A stretch of DNA of 64,000 nucleotides from Aquimarina mycalae (lineage in GTDB: Bacteria; Bacteroidota; Bacteroidia; Flavobacteriales; Flavobacteriaceae), in contig NZ_JARYGY010000001.1 in the NCBI RefSeq assembly GCF_029906345.1, forward strand, positions 656,851 through 720,850, in the 5' to 3' direction. The position numbers and the translations under genes were made by a program. How positions within the stretch are numbered: position 1 is the stretch's first letter; each line of letters begins with the position of its first letter. Of the stretch, positions 1-9,817 are shown in pieces. The notes beneath the pieces are model-generated. The model was not told where the DNA came from. It was given only the letters and a program-made list of their open reading frames with translations, and did not search any database.

Positions 1-1136
1 TATCCTAATAGAGCTGCTTCTGCTTGTAAAAAATATGATTCTGCGGCAGAAAATACCTGAGTTGGTAACACGTTTGTTACCTCAGTTGTAGAACCACCTA
101 TTATTTTTTCGGATGGAATTGCAAGATCATCTCTAGGGATTATTCCTCTTTGTGATATTGCCGTTCCCTCGTACATACCAGAAGAAGAAGGATCAGCCAT
201 TTGCTCTCTTCTTGGGTCATTATTATCATTTAACAGATTCATATATCGATCAGAAAACACCCACTTAGAACCAAATCCACCAAATCCCCAATACACATCC
301 TCAAAACCTCCATCAAGGAATGATAATATTAACGGAGATTCTGATTTAGATACCAATGCCTGATTGGATTCATCAATTAGAGGATTGTTTAAACAGTCAT
401 TAATAATACCGTCTATGAAAGATTGATCTCCTGATTGAATAAACGCATCTCTAGATCTTAATGCTAATCTAAGTCTTAGTGTATTCGCAAAAGTTTTCCA
501 TTGTTGAGGATCTCCTCCGTATACAAAATCACCTTCACTTCCTTCAATTGTCTCAGTAGAAGATCCAATCGCATCCATTTGCTCTTTAAGATTTGTTAAA
601 ATACCCATATAGATATCTTTTTGAGCATCATATTTGGGTTGAGGATTATCTAAAATAAGTTCATCTCCTATTACCTCGCTATAAGGAATATCTCCATAGA
701 TATCGGTCATCTTTTGATAAAACCAGGACATCATAATTCTCGTTACTGCCTCACCATTAGAATCGCCAAGATCTTTATATGTTTTCAATAAGTTTCTAAT
801 ATTCAAGGATACTTTTTGATATGAAGCATTAAAAACTGCATCGGTCCAACCTTGATTATTTTGGTAAGCATCACCTGCGAACCATGAGCCTTCTGCATTA
901 TAGCTAAACTGATTCGCAAACTGACTAGAGTATATTAAATTACCTCGCCAGGTTAAAAAACGTGGTTCTGCAAACTCAAAGTATTGAACTCCAGCCATAA
1001 TACCTTCTACAGTTGCATTTTGTGGGTCAACGGGATTTGTATTAATTTCTTCAAAGTCTTCGGTGCAAGAAGACACAGCGAATGTCAGTATAAAAACAGT
1101 AGCTAATGCTAATATTATATTCTGTTTAGTTTTCAT
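1..1136 (-). CDS. SusD/RagB-like nutrient-binding outer-membrane lipoprotein (3' end missing)
   Basis: The frame is open from an ATG at 1136 to the left edge (378 codons visible), so the C-terminus is missing. The N-terminus is a lipoprotein signal ending in VSSC, which predicts a lipidated, surface-exposed protein. The body is alpha-helical and SusD-like; recognisable stretches are the NPVDP segment after the lipobox, a helix with WFYQKMTDIYGDIPYSE, and the PQQWKTFANTLRLRLALR segment. SusD proteins cap the SusC pore and bind the glycan or peptide before import. It lies 40 bases downstream of the SusC gene on the same strand, so the two are probably one operon. The substrate cannot be told from the sequence. 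Confidence 0.9.
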   Translation of the reverse strand, partial: MKTKQNIILALATVFILTFAVSSCTEDFEEINTNPVDPQNATVEGIMAGVQYFEFAEPRFLTWRGNLIYSSQFANQFSYNAEGSWFAGDAYQNNQGWTDAVFNASYQKVSLNIRNLLKTYKDLGDSNGEAVTRIMMSWFYQKMTDIYGDIPYSEVIGDELILDNPQPKYDAQKDIYMGILTNLKEQMDAIGSSTETIEGSEGDFVYGGDPQQWKTFANTLRLRLALRSRDAFIQSGDQSFIDGIINDCLNNPLIDESNQALVSKSESPLILSFLDGGFEDVYWGFGGFGSKWVFSDRYMNLLNDNNDPRREQMADPSSSGMYEGTAISQRGIIPRDDLAIPSEKIIGGSTTEVTNVLPTQVFSAAESYFLQAEAALLG

Positions 1137-1176
1137 ATTTTTTATATTTACATCAAACATTTTCATTTGTAATCAT

Positions 1177-4100
1177 TTAAAAAGTAAGGTTTACTCTTAA
1201 TCCGTGGCTTGAAGCCGATGGTATTCCGAAGAACTCTAATCCGCTAAAGCTTGTATTAAACCCTGTTTCCGGATCATAATTATCAGTATTGCTATGCAGT
1301 ATCGCTAAGTTTCTTCCAACATAGCTCAATGACAAGTTTGATAAGCTTAATCTTTTAATCATTTTTTTAGGGAATGAATACCCTAAAGTAACTTCTCTTA
1401 ATTTCACGAAACTTCCATCGACAATCCAGTTTTCTGAAATCTGACCTACTCTACCCCAATATGCTTGTGGATTTACACCGTTTGCAACAACGTCTGGATC
1501 TAGAGTTCCATTAATTACCGCATTATCCGGAACAGCAATTCCTTGACCTCCTGTAAAAAACTCTCGTCCTTGAAGTGTTTCTACAGCAGTACCTTGTGTA
1601 TGTCTTTGACTATCTGAAAAAGAGTATATATCTCCTCCAAATCGAGCATCAAATAAAAACCCTAAAGAAAACTGTTTATAAGTAAAGTTATTTCCCCAAT
1701 TTAAAAAAGCATCAGGTGCAGCGTCTCCAATCTTTCCTACAGTGCCAATCTCAGGTAATCCATTAGGATCATAAATAATATTTCCTGCAGCATCTCTATT
1801 AAATGTAGGCCCGAATAAAGCTTGCGGGCTTGTTCCTACCTCTGCAGCTAGTATAATTCGACCATTAAAATCAGTAATTAAAGGATTTCGCGTGATTCCC
1901 TGTGCAAGTTCCTCTACTTGATTTTCGTTCGAAGTATAATTTATAGTTGTCGACCAAGAAAAATCATCAGTTTTAATAATATCTGCTCCCAACGATAGTT
2001 CAATTCCTTTGTTAGTAACTAAACCTGCATTAATAACTTGATTTGCGGCACCGCTAGCAGGTGGAAGCGTCAATCTAAGAATCTGATCTTCGGTTCTAAC
2101 ACTATAATACGTTGCAGAAAGGTTTATTCTATTATCTAAAAAGCTTGCATCCAGACCAAACTCTAAAGTACTAGATATTTCTGGTACCAAGTCAGGATTT
2201 CTTAACTGTGGTCCAGCTCCTGCTCCTTCTTCATTATCACCGAAAAAGAAAAAACGTTGTCCATTAAACAATCCTGAAGAAACGTTATAGGTATTTACCA
2301 AAGAAAAAGCACCAGTAGCGTTTCCTGTTTGTGCGTAACTACCTCTTAGCTTTAACTTTGTTAATACATCATTATTTTTAAGAGCAGGAATAGCATCTGT
2401 GGCGACAAAACTAAGTCCTACTGATGGGTAGAAAAATGAAGCTTCGTTTATTGGAAGTGTTGAACTCCAATCATTTCTCGCTGTAAATTCAGCAAACAAA
2501 TAATCATTAAGTCCTAATGTAAGTGAACCAAACACAGAATTAGAAGAGTTTTTTGCTGCTGCTGGAGCAACTGTAGTACTTTCGAAATTGTTTAACGAAA
2601 AGAAGTTAGGTATTAAAAAAGTTTCTCCTACTGCACGCAGTGCTTTAAATGAAACATCTGAGTGACTAAACCCTAATGTAGAAGCTAAACTTATATTAGG
2701 ATTTAGATACGTATTGTACGTAAATATTAGGTCATAGTTGTTGGTTTTAGATACAGAATTAACATCTGTAAACCTACCATTTCCTGCAATATCGAAGGCT
2801 CCTAATGGATTAAATATCTGTTGACTTGTTGTGATATGATCCTGCGAAATTCGTGTCAATGCCTTAAGTCCTTTTACGATGTCTATATTTAATTCTAACA
2901 AGCTTAAATAACGATCGGTTTCATCTTGATTTAGTAAGACATTAGAAGTGTAATAAGGGTTCGTTATAAAAGCACCTGCCCAGTTATTTGGAGTTCCATC
3001 GGCTTCTGTACTATTATCTCTCAATAAACCATTAGAAATATTTCTAGGCCTTAATGAAAGTGCTCTCGTTATGTTTGTTTGACCTCCTGTAAGTTCTGGT
3101 CTGTTTCTCGCATCTTGATTGATATAATCTATCTTTCCTGTCGCTTTAAGCCAGTCTGTGATTTTTGCTCCAGCTTTTATACTAAAGTTTTGTCTTGTTA
3201 AATTACTCCCAGAAACTATGGATTCATCATCAGATCTAGCATAACTAAAACGATAATCATACGCTTCTGTTCCTTGGGATACAGCCACAGAATTAAGGAA
3301 AGAATATCCTGTTCTAAAAAAATCTTTGAAATCATTATCATTTGCAGCATATAATGAAGTTCCGATTCCATCGAATCGTTCTCGCTGAGAACCATCTAAT
3401 CGCGGTCCAAAACTACTTCCGTTAGTGATATCATATACCAATTGATTATTTGCAGTATCATAAATTCCTTGACCATATTCATTCTGAAACTCCGGAGCAA
3501 CAAGTACAGAACTTGCCGTAACCGATGAACTTATCTCAACAACTGGTCGATCAGACCTTCCCTTTTTTGTAGTAATTACTAATACCCCGTTGATTCCTCT
3601 AAATCCGTATAAAGCGGTAGCATTACCTCCTTTTAATAATGATATATTCTCTATATCATTTGGATTTAAATTAGAAAGTGTGTTACCATAATCAATACCA
3701 TCTGCAAAATCTGCCTGACCTCCTTGATTATCATCAATGATAACACCATCCAAAACAATTAGTGGTTGGTTATTAGGACTCAATGAACTGATTCCTCTTA
3801 CATTGATTGAAACAGATGATCCAATACCACCTGCATTAGAATTAATATTTACTCCTGCTAATTTTCCCTTGATCGCTGACCCAATATTAGGATCGGCAGT
3901 GCTTACAATACTTTCTGATTTTAGCTGCTGAACAGAATACCCAAGTTTTTTGGCTTCTTGTTTTATCCCAAACGCAGTAACAACAATTTCGTCTAATTGC
4001 TCTGAATCCTGTTCCATTTGAACATTTACAGTATTGGATGTACCAATTTCAACTTCTATTGTTTTAAAACCTAAAAAAGAAAATACCAAGATGCTTCCTT

Positions 4101-4287
4101 TAGTTGTTGTGATCTGATAACCCCCATCAAAATCAGTTTGTGTTCCAGTAGAAGTCCCCTTTACTATTATATTAACCCCAGGAAGAGGCACGTTACCCTC
4201 AGCATCTGTAACAACTCCAGAAACTTGCTGTTCTTGAGAGAAAATACTATTGCTTAATAGTAAAAGAAATAAAAATAGTTTTTTCAT
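1177..4287 (-). CDS. SusC/RagA-family TonB-dependent outer-membrane transporter
   Basis: This 1036-residue protein imports oligomers through the outer membrane using TonB energy. I chose the ATG at 4287: it starts a clean signal peptide (MKKLFLFLLLLSNSIFSQ) and has an AAAGGTG ribosome-binding-like site just upstream. The open frame runs 13 codons further to 4326, but those residues are hydrophilic. Order of domains: signal peptide, carboxypeptidase-regulatory-like domain (about 22-105), plug with the SusC signature DEIVVTAFG and NVRGISSL, then a large beta-barrel ending in an aromatic residue (VNLTF). The SusD partner follows directly. No sensor of the anti-sigma or hybrid type is adjacent; a LytS/LytTR pair diverges upstream. 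Confidence 0.95.
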   Translation of the reverse strand: MKKLFLFLLLLSNSIFSQEQQVSGVVTDAEGNVPLPGVNIIVKGTSTGTQTDFDGGYQITTTKGSILVFSFLGFKTIEVEIGTSNTVNVQMEQDSEQLDEIVVTAFGIKQEAKKLGYSVQQLKSESIVSTADPNIGSAIKGKLAGVNINSNAGGIGSSVSINVRGISSLSPNNQPLIVLDGVIIDDNQGGQADFADGIDYGNTLSNLNPNDIENISLLKGGNATALYGFRGINGVLVITTKKGRSDRPVVEISSSVTASSVLVAPEFQNEYGQGIYDTANNQLVYDITNGSSFGPRLDGSQRERFDGIGTSLYAANDNDFKDFFRTGYSFLNSVAVSQGTEAYDYRFSYARSDDESIVSGSNLTRQNFSIKAGAKITDWLKATGKIDYINQDARNRPELTGGQTNITRALSLRPRNISNGLLRDNSTEADGTPNNWAGAFITNPYYTSNVLLNQDETDRYLSLLELNIDIVKGLKALTRISQDHITTSQQIFNPLGAFDIAGNGRFTDVNSVSKTNNYDLIFTYNTYLNPNISLASTLGFSHSDVSFKALRAVGETFLIPNFFSLNNFESTTVAPAAAKNSSNSVFGSLTLGLNDYLFAEFTARNDWSSTLPINEASFFYPSVGLSFVATDAIPALKNNDVLTKLKLRGSYAQTGNATGAFSLVNTYNVSSGLFNGQRFFFFGDNEEGAGAGPQLRNPDLVPEISSTLEFGLDASFLDNRINLSATYYSVRTEDQILRLTLPPASGAANQVINAGLVTNKGIELSLGADIIKTDDFSWSTTINYTSNENQVEELAQGITRNPLITDFNGRIILAAEVGTSPQALFGPTFNRDAAGNIIYDPNGLPEIGTVGKIGDAAPDAFLNWGNNFTYKQFSLGFLFDARFGGDIYSFSDSQRHTQGTAVETLQGREFFTGGQGIAVPDNAVINGTLDPDVVANGVNPQAYWGRVGQISENWIVDGSFVKLREVTLGYSFPKKMIKRLSLSNLSLSYVGRNLAILHSNTDNYDPETGFNTSFSGLEFFGIPSASSHGLRVNLTF

Positions 4288-4471
4288 GTTTTCACCTTTT
4301 GTATGATTATTTATTTGCGAATCCAATATAGGAGTTAAGAGAATCTTAAAAATCTTTTTTATGCCAACTGCATCAAAACGACAACAAACGACATTTGGTG
4401 TATGACATCCCGTTTTTTGACTTTTCGCAATTTGTATATTTTTTGTTTTTTAATATAAATAGCAATACTTT

Positions 4472-5566
4472 TTGCCTGTAATTAATAATAAATTAAGAAA
4501 TTCTATTTTGTATTCGCAAAAAAGCAACGTTTATGATAATACCATAAGTAAGACGATTAAAAGAAAGTATCATTTTCTTTTTTGGATTGTTTACTTCATT
4601 TTCAATGTGATACGTTGGGGAAGCTATTTTAATGATTATTGGTATTCCTTAAAATCCAATTTAGTAGAATTTCCTTTACACCTTATTATTGTCTATTTTA
4701 ATATATATTACCTTATTCCTAAATATTTATTAAGAAAAAAATATTCGACTTATATATTCTTATTGATTCTAAGCTTAGGAGTTCATTATTTAATACGATC
4801 AGGATTAAATTATTGGTTAGTAACCGAAAATATTTGGCCTGAAGCGCAAGGAGAGAATCAACCTTATGGATTTAATCACATTATAGCAGTTACTCTTGGA
4901 GAATTATATGTTTTAGGAATCACCTCTTCAATAAAATTTAGTGTTGATTTTATTTTAGAACGAAATAAAACCCAACAACTGCAAGAATTACATTATAAAA
5001 CAGAATTACAATATCTCAAAGCCCAGATCCAACCACACTTCTTTTTTAATACGCTTAATAGCCTATATGCACTTATTCTTCATAAATCATCAAAGGCATC
5101 AGAAGTGGTACTTAAATTATCAGAGTTTATGGGGTATATTATTTATGATGCTAATAAAAAAGAGGTATTTCTATTGCAAGAAATACGTTATATAGATAAT
5201 TATATTGAACTTGAAAATATTAGATATGGAGAATTAATCAATACAGAAGTAACTATTATTGGTAATATAGATACCGTAAAAGTTACTCCATTATTATTTT
5301 TACCATTTATTGAAAATGCATTTAAACACGGTTATAAAAATAATGGTGCAATGGATTTAAAAGTTAATTTTGAAGTCACTGAAAAAGAACTAATTTTCTC
5401 TTCAGAAAATAACTATAATCCAATAGAAACTAAAAAATCTAAAAACGGTATTGGCATTAAAAACGTTGTTAGAAGATTGGAACTTTTATACGCCGAAAAC
5501 TATAATTTAGATATAAATACTACTAATGAAACGTATACAGTAACGTTAAAAATTCCTAAGACATGA
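4472..5566 (+). CDS. LytS-type membrane sensor histidine kinase
   Basis: A 364-residue sensor with about four N-terminal transmembrane helices (roughly residues 33-165), a short coiled coil, and a His_kinase (PF06580) domain. The phosphoacceptor is His189 in QPHFFFNTLN; the ATPase N box (FIENAFKHGY) and G box (GIGIKNVVRR) are present. The start is uncertain. The frame opens with TTG at 4472, a second TTG lies at 4508, and no early ATG exists. A promoter-like TACTTTTTG overlaps 4466-4474, which would favour the later start. Its stop overlaps the start of the response regulator by 4 bases (ATGA), so the two are translationally coupled. The signal is unknown; position suggests control of the SusCD genes or the symporter. 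Confidence 0.9.
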   Translation: MPVINNKLRNSILYSQKSNVYDNTISKTIKRKYHFLFWIVYFIFNVIRWGSYFNDYWYSLKSNLVEFPLHLIIVYFNIYYLIPKYLLRKKYSTYIFLLILSLGVHYLIRSGLNYWLVTENIWPEAQGENQPYGFNHIIAVTLGELYVLGITSSIKFSVDFILERNKTQQLQELHYKTELQYLKAQIQPHFFFNTLNSLYALILHKSSKASEVVLKLSEFMGYIIYDANKKEVFLLQEIRYIDNYIELENIRYGELINTEVTIIGNIDTVKVTPLLFLPFIENAFKHGYKNNGAMDLKVNFEVTEKELIFSSENNYNPIETKKSKNGIGIKNVVRRLELLYAENYNLDINTTNETYTVTLKIPKT

Positions 5567-6291
5567 TTATTAAAAGTATCATAATCGATGATGAATACTT
5601 AGCGGTAAGTATAATTGAATCCTATTTAGAGGAATTTAAGAACATTGAAATTGTAGGAGTTTATAAAAACCCTATCGAAGCGTTACCAATTCTGGAGGAA
5701 GGTGAAATTGATGTTGTTTTTTTAGATATTAATATGCCTAGAATGAATGGTATAGAATTTTTAAAAAGTTTACAAAAATACCCTCAGATAATTATAACAA
5801 CTGCATACAAAGAATATGCGATAGAAAGTTATGAGTTAGAAGTATTAGACTATTTGGTAAAACCAATTCCTTTTAGTCGTTTTCTGAAATCTATTAATAA
5901 GTTAATGGCTCGTTTTACTTCTTTAGAAAAGTTGAAATCATCTACAGAATTTGCACAAGCGCCTCATATTTTTCTGAAAGTAGATCGAAAACTCGTGAAA
6001 GTATTTCTTAATGACATCTTGTATATAGAAAGCCTACGAGATTATATAAAAGTATGTAGTATAGAAGGAAATTATGTATCTCACAAATCATTAACAAGCA
6101 TTACAGAAGAACTACCCGAAGAAAACTTTATAAGAGTCCATAAATCTTACACCATTGCCATTGATAAAGTAAAATCTATTGAAGGGAATCAAATAGAAAT
6201 AGAGAACAAACGAATTCCTATTGGAAGGAATTACACAATTCATGCAAAACAAAAAATATTGAAAAACAAAGGGAATCTTTTAAAAGAGTAA
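5563..6291 (+). CDS. LytTR-family response regulator
   Basis: A 242-residue two-component regulator. The receiver domain spans about residues 3-118, with acidic pocket D9/D10, phosphoacceptor Asp55 (FLDINMP), Thr79/80 and Lys100 (LVKP). A LytTR DNA-binding domain covers about residues 145-240 (IFLKVDRKLVKV, YIESLRDYIKV, FIRVHKSYTIAI, IPIGRNY). It is the cognate partner of the LytS-type kinase, with which it overlaps by 4 bases. LytTR proteins bind pairs of short direct repeats upstream of transporter or surface genes. The next gene downstream, a symporter, starts 107 bases later and is a plausible target. Confidence 0.94.
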   Translation: MIIKSIIIDDEYLAVSIIESYLEEFKNIEIVGVYKNPIEALPILEEGEIDVVFLDINMPRMNGIEFLKSLQKYPQIIITTAYKEYAIESYELEVLDYLVKPIPFSRFLKSINKLMARFTSLEKLKSSTEFAQAPHIFLKVDRKLVKVFLNDILYIESLRDYIKVCSIEGNYVSHKSLTSITEELPEENFIRVHKSYTIAIDKVKSIEGNQIEIENKRIPIGRNYTIHAKQKILKNKGNLLKE

Positions 6292-6333
6292 TTCTTTAAT
6301 AACAACAACACTTTTAAGCATTCACATCAATTA

Positions 6334-6367
6334 GGGTAATACGCTCTGACATGCTACCGTATTGCCT
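6334..6367 (+). promoter_or_regulatory. Inverted repeat in the leader of the symporter gene
   Basis: GGTAATACG at 6335-6343 faces CGTATTGCC at 6358-6366 across a 14-base spacer: nine pairs, one of them G-T. There is no T-run, so it is not an ordinary intrinsic terminator. It sits 33 bases before the symporter start and 43 bases after the response-regulator stop. It could be an RNA stem, an operator, or a processing site separating the regulator and transporter parts of the transcript. Confidence 0.4.
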
Positions 6368-6398
6368 TCATATTAAAATAAACTTATAACCGACTACA

Positions 6399-8210
6399 AT
6401 GAATTTAAGCACACTTGATTACGGAATTATTATATTTTTTTTCTTAACTACATTATTTATAGGGTTAATAGTATCTAAAAAGTCAGGAAAAAGTACTTCA
6501 GAATATTTTTTATCAGGTAGGAACATGCCTTGGTGGTTACTAGGTTTTTCTATGGTTGCTACCACATTTTCTACAGACACACCTAATTTAGTTACAGATT
6601 TAGTTCGACAAAAAGGAGTTGCTGGAAATTGGGCTTGGTGGGCATTTTTACTAACAGGTTTACTGACTGTTTTTATATATGCTAGATTGTGGAGACGCTC
6701 AAACGTAAATACCGATATGGAATTTTATGAGTTACGATACTCTGGAAAACCAGCCAGATTTTTAAGAATTTTCAGATCCGTTTATTTAGGTCTAATTTTT
6801 AATGTTTTAGCCATGTCTGGCATCACATTAGCCGCTATAAAAATTGGACAGGTAATGCTTGGGTTATCGGCAATAGAGACTGTAGGCTATGCTGCAGTAG
6901 TAACTGTAATTTTTAGTGCTTTAGGCGGTTTTAAAGGAGTGGTGTACTCGGATTTCTTATTATTTTTTGTTGCAATGGCTGGTGCAATAGGTGCTGCATA
7001 TTATTGTGTAAACTTACCTGAAGTAAACGGATTGAATAACTTAATATCACACCCTAATGTAGTTGACAAAATTTCTTTATTACCTGATTTTGGTAATACA
7101 GAAGCCGTAATAACTCTATTAGTAATTCCATTAGCCGTTCAATGGTGGAGTTCTTGGTATCCAGGATCAGAGCCAGGAGGAGGAGGATATGTAGCCCAAC
7201 GTATGCTTGCTGCAAAAAATGAAAATCACGCAATTGGAGCCACCTTTTTCTTTAATATTATGCATTTTGCACTACGTCCTTGGCCATGGATATTAGTTGC
7301 ATTAGCATCCTTAGTGATTTTTCCTGATTTAGCGAGTATACAAGAGGCTTTCCCTGATGTAACAGCTGATAAATTAGGGCACGATCTTGCGTATCCCGCA
7401 ATGTTAACTAAATTACCTAGTGGACTTTTAGGTGTTGTAGTTGCTTCACTAATCGCCGCATATATGTCTAGTATTTCAACCCATCTTAATTGGGGTGCTT
7501 CTTATTTGGTAAATGATGTATATCGTCAATTCATTAAAAAAGATGCATCTGAAAAAGAAATGGTTCGATTTGGTCGATTATCTACGGTAGTACTTATGGC
7601 ACTGAGTGTTTTGCTAGCATTAGCCTTAAACAATGCTGAACAAATATTTACCTATATCATAATGTTTGGCGCAGGAACTGGGCTAATTTTTATCCTTAGA
7701 TGGTTTTGGTGGAGAATCAATGCCTGGAGCGAAATCTCTGCCATGTTTTCATCAGGAATTATATCCTTACTAATCACTCAACCAGAAATAAACGAAATAC
7801 TTTTTGGTACTGATGGTGTTTTTCCAAACTGGTTTAGCATACCATTTGTTGTACTTATAACAACACTGATATGGGTTTCGGTAACATTTATAACCAAACC
7901 CGATACAGATGAGAAGCTTTTTAGTTTTTACAAAAAAATACAGCCTGGAGGACCAGGATGGAAAAATGTAATAAATAAGGCTGATAAAAAAGAAATCGAC
8001 CTTATAACAAACGATGAAAAATGGACAGTTCCATCAGGTGTATTAGCAATGTTATTAGGTTGTTGTTTAGTATATGGTGCCCTATTTACAACAGGATATT
8101 TGTTGTATGGAGCATATCAAAACGCCTTAATTACGGGTATTATAACATTGCTAGCTGGTTTTTTACTTAAAAGAGTGTGGAAAAGTCTAGGCAGAAATCT
8201 CATGAAATAA
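6399..8210 (+). CDS. Sodium:solute symporter (SSS family)
   Basis: A 603-residue inner-membrane transporter with about 14-15 hydrophobic helices. The N-terminus shows the family pattern: first helix, then STSEYFLSGRNMPWWLLGFSM and ATTFSTDTP. A large core includes AQWWSSWYPGSEPGGGGY-like loops and a conserved IAAYMSSISTHLNWGASYLVNDVYR helix. The family couples Na+ to uptake of sugars, polyols, amino acids or carboxylates; this subtype resembles the sugar/uronate group common next to Bacteroidota glycan loci, but the substrate is not provable here. It follows the LytTR pair and precedes an aldo/keto reductase on the same strand, which suggests uptake then reduction or oxidation of a sugar-like compound. 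Confidence 0.92.
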   Translation: MNLSTLDYGIIIFFFLTTLFIGLIVSKKSGKSTSEYFLSGRNMPWWLLGFSMVATTFSTDTPNLVTDLVRQKGVAGNWAWWAFLLTGLLTVFIYARLWRRSNVNTDMEFYELRYSGKPARFLRIFRSVYLGLIFNVLAMSGITLAAIKIGQVMLGLSAIETVGYAAVVTVIFSALGGFKGVVYSDFLLFFVAMAGAIGAAYYCVNLPEVNGLNNLISHPNVVDKISLLPDFGNTEAVITLLVIPLAVQWWSSWYPGSEPGGGGYVAQRMLAAKNENHAIGATFFFNIMHFALRPWPWILVALASLVIFPDLASIQEAFPDVTADKLGHDLAYPAMLTKLPSGLLGVVVASLIAAYMSSISTHLNWGASYLVNDVYRQFIKKDASEKEMVRFGRLSTVVLMALSVLLALALNNAEQIFTYIIMFGAGTGLIFILRWFWWRINAWSEISAMFSSGIISLLITQPEINEILFGTDGVFPNWFSIPFVVLITTLIWVSVTFITKPDTDEKLFSFYKKIQPGGPGWKNVINKADKKEIDLITNDEKWTVPSGVLAMLLGCCLVYGALFTTGYLLYGAYQNALITGIITLLAGFLLKRVWKSLGRNLMK

Positions 8211-8376
8211 CCAAAGTGAGAGTTTCATCAATAAGTTTCTAAAGGGTATTTATTGTTGTACTTAATAGCATTAATCAACTACTCGATGAACTAATATTTT
8301 TACTAGTGAATTAACCCTTTATAGTCTTACATTTCGTTTACCTATGAGAAATAAAAGTATCATCAATTCATAAAAT

Positions 8377-9348
8377 ATGATTTATAAAAAACTCGGAAAA
8401 TTAGACTGGAAAATTAGTCAAGTTGGGTATGGTATGTGGGGAATGGCGGGATGGTCAAAATCCAATGATATTACTTCGCACAAATCTCTTGACAAAGCTG
8501 TGGCATTAGGATGTAATTTTTTTGATACTGCTTGGGCTTATGGCGAAGGTAAAAGTGAACGCATTTTATCTAGTCTATTGAGCAGACATAAAAGTAAGCG
8601 ATTATATACTGCTACCAAAATACCACCTAAAATAGATCAATGGCCTCCTAGCAAATTATCATTACTAAAAGATATATATCCGTCAGATCATATAATCTCT
8701 TCCACAGAAAAAAGTTTAAAGAACCTTGGCGTCGAAACTATAGATTTATTACAATTTCATGTTTGGGAAGATAGCTGGGCGGATAATGATGAGTGGAAAG
8801 AAATGATTTTGAAATTAAAAAAAGAAGGAAAAGCTTCTGCCTTCGGAATTAGTGTTAATCGCTGGGAACCTTCTAATTGCATTAAAGCTTTAGAAAGCGG
8901 ATTGATTGACACTGTACAAGTTATTTACAATATATTCGATCAATCTCCCGAAGATGAATTATTTCCTTACTGTAAAAGAAATAATATTGGTGTTATTGCC
9001 AGAGTACCTTTTGACGAAGGTTCTCTTACCGGAAAACTATCCATAGACTCAAAGTGGGAACAAGGTGATTTTAGAAACACATATTTTGGAATAGAAAATT
9101 TGCCTCCAACAATTGAACGTATTTCGCGGTTAAAAAAAATACTAAGAGAAGAGATGTCAATGGCAGAATTAGCATTGCGTTTTATAGCATCTAATCCAAT
9201 AGTAAATACGATGATTCCTGGAATGCGACAATTACAAAACGTAAAAGCTAATATGACCATAAGTGATGGTATTGGTTTATCCGAACAATGGATATCAGAT
9301 TTAAAAAAACATCGATGGGATAGAGTACCTACAAATTGGTCTTGTTAA
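8377..9348 (+). CDS. Aldo/keto reductase
   Basis: A 323-residue cytoplasmic NAD(P)H-dependent oxidoreductase with a TIM-barrel fold. The catalytic tetrad is visible: Asp50, Tyr55, Lys81 and His128. The NADPH-binding end is recognisable by NPIVNTMIPGMRQLQNV near residue 275. It resembles the general aldo/keto reductase group that acts on sugars and aldehydes. The gene lies 166 bases after the symporter; no terminator is obvious between them, so co-transcription is possible. The substrate is unknown. Confidence 0.93.
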   Translation: MIYKKLGKLDWKISQVGYGMWGMAGWSKSNDITSHKSLDKAVALGCNFFDTAWAYGEGKSERILSSLLSRHKSKRLYTATKIPPKIDQWPPSKLSLLKDIYPSDHIISSTEKSLKNLGVETIDLLQFHVWEDSWADNDEWKEMILKLKKEGKASAFGISVNRWEPSNCIKALESGLIDTVQVIYNIFDQSPEDELFPYCKRNNIGVIARVPFDEGSLTGKLSIDSKWEQGDFRNTYFGIENLPPTIERISRLKKILREEMSMAELALRFIASNPIVNTMIPGMRQLQNVKANMTISDGIGLSEQWISDLKKHRWDRVPTNWSC

Positions 9349-9817
9349 ATACCCTCAAACATTAAAACCTAAAAAGCAGTTTATATGATTTTAGAAACGT
9401 GATATCTATTAAGTATTGTCGTTTGTCTAAATATTTTCCTTTTGATTTAAGTTCTGTTTAAGTTTACTCAACTCTTAAAAACAAAAACCAACATGAACAC
9501 AATTAATCTTCTACTCTTAAAGACTTCTATACCTATCTAAAGTTTTTCAAGATTACATATGAATTATTCAATTTTTTGTTACGCTTTACAGTAGCATAAA
9601 GAATTGATTAACAATGCCTGTCAACAATTATCTAACAGACAAAATAGATAGTAATATTCAGAGTCATTATACTGATTAGTTCGCATTATTACTATTCTTT
9701 AACAAATGACTTATACATCTATTTTGGATATACTGTAGCAAATAAAAATTAATCCTAAGATCGCTATATAAAATCTTAGACAGCTAATCCATTTATAACC
9801 TAATATCATTTTCAATT
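9349..9817. other. 469-base intergenic stretch, no gene seen
   Basis: This AT-rich stretch separates the aldo/keto reductase from the LPMO gene. All frames are broken by stops and I see no RNA gene. Its right part presumably holds the LPMO promoter. A TATTTTG at about 9721 is one base short of the TAnnTTTG -7 motif, so no promoter is called. Confidence 0.5.
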
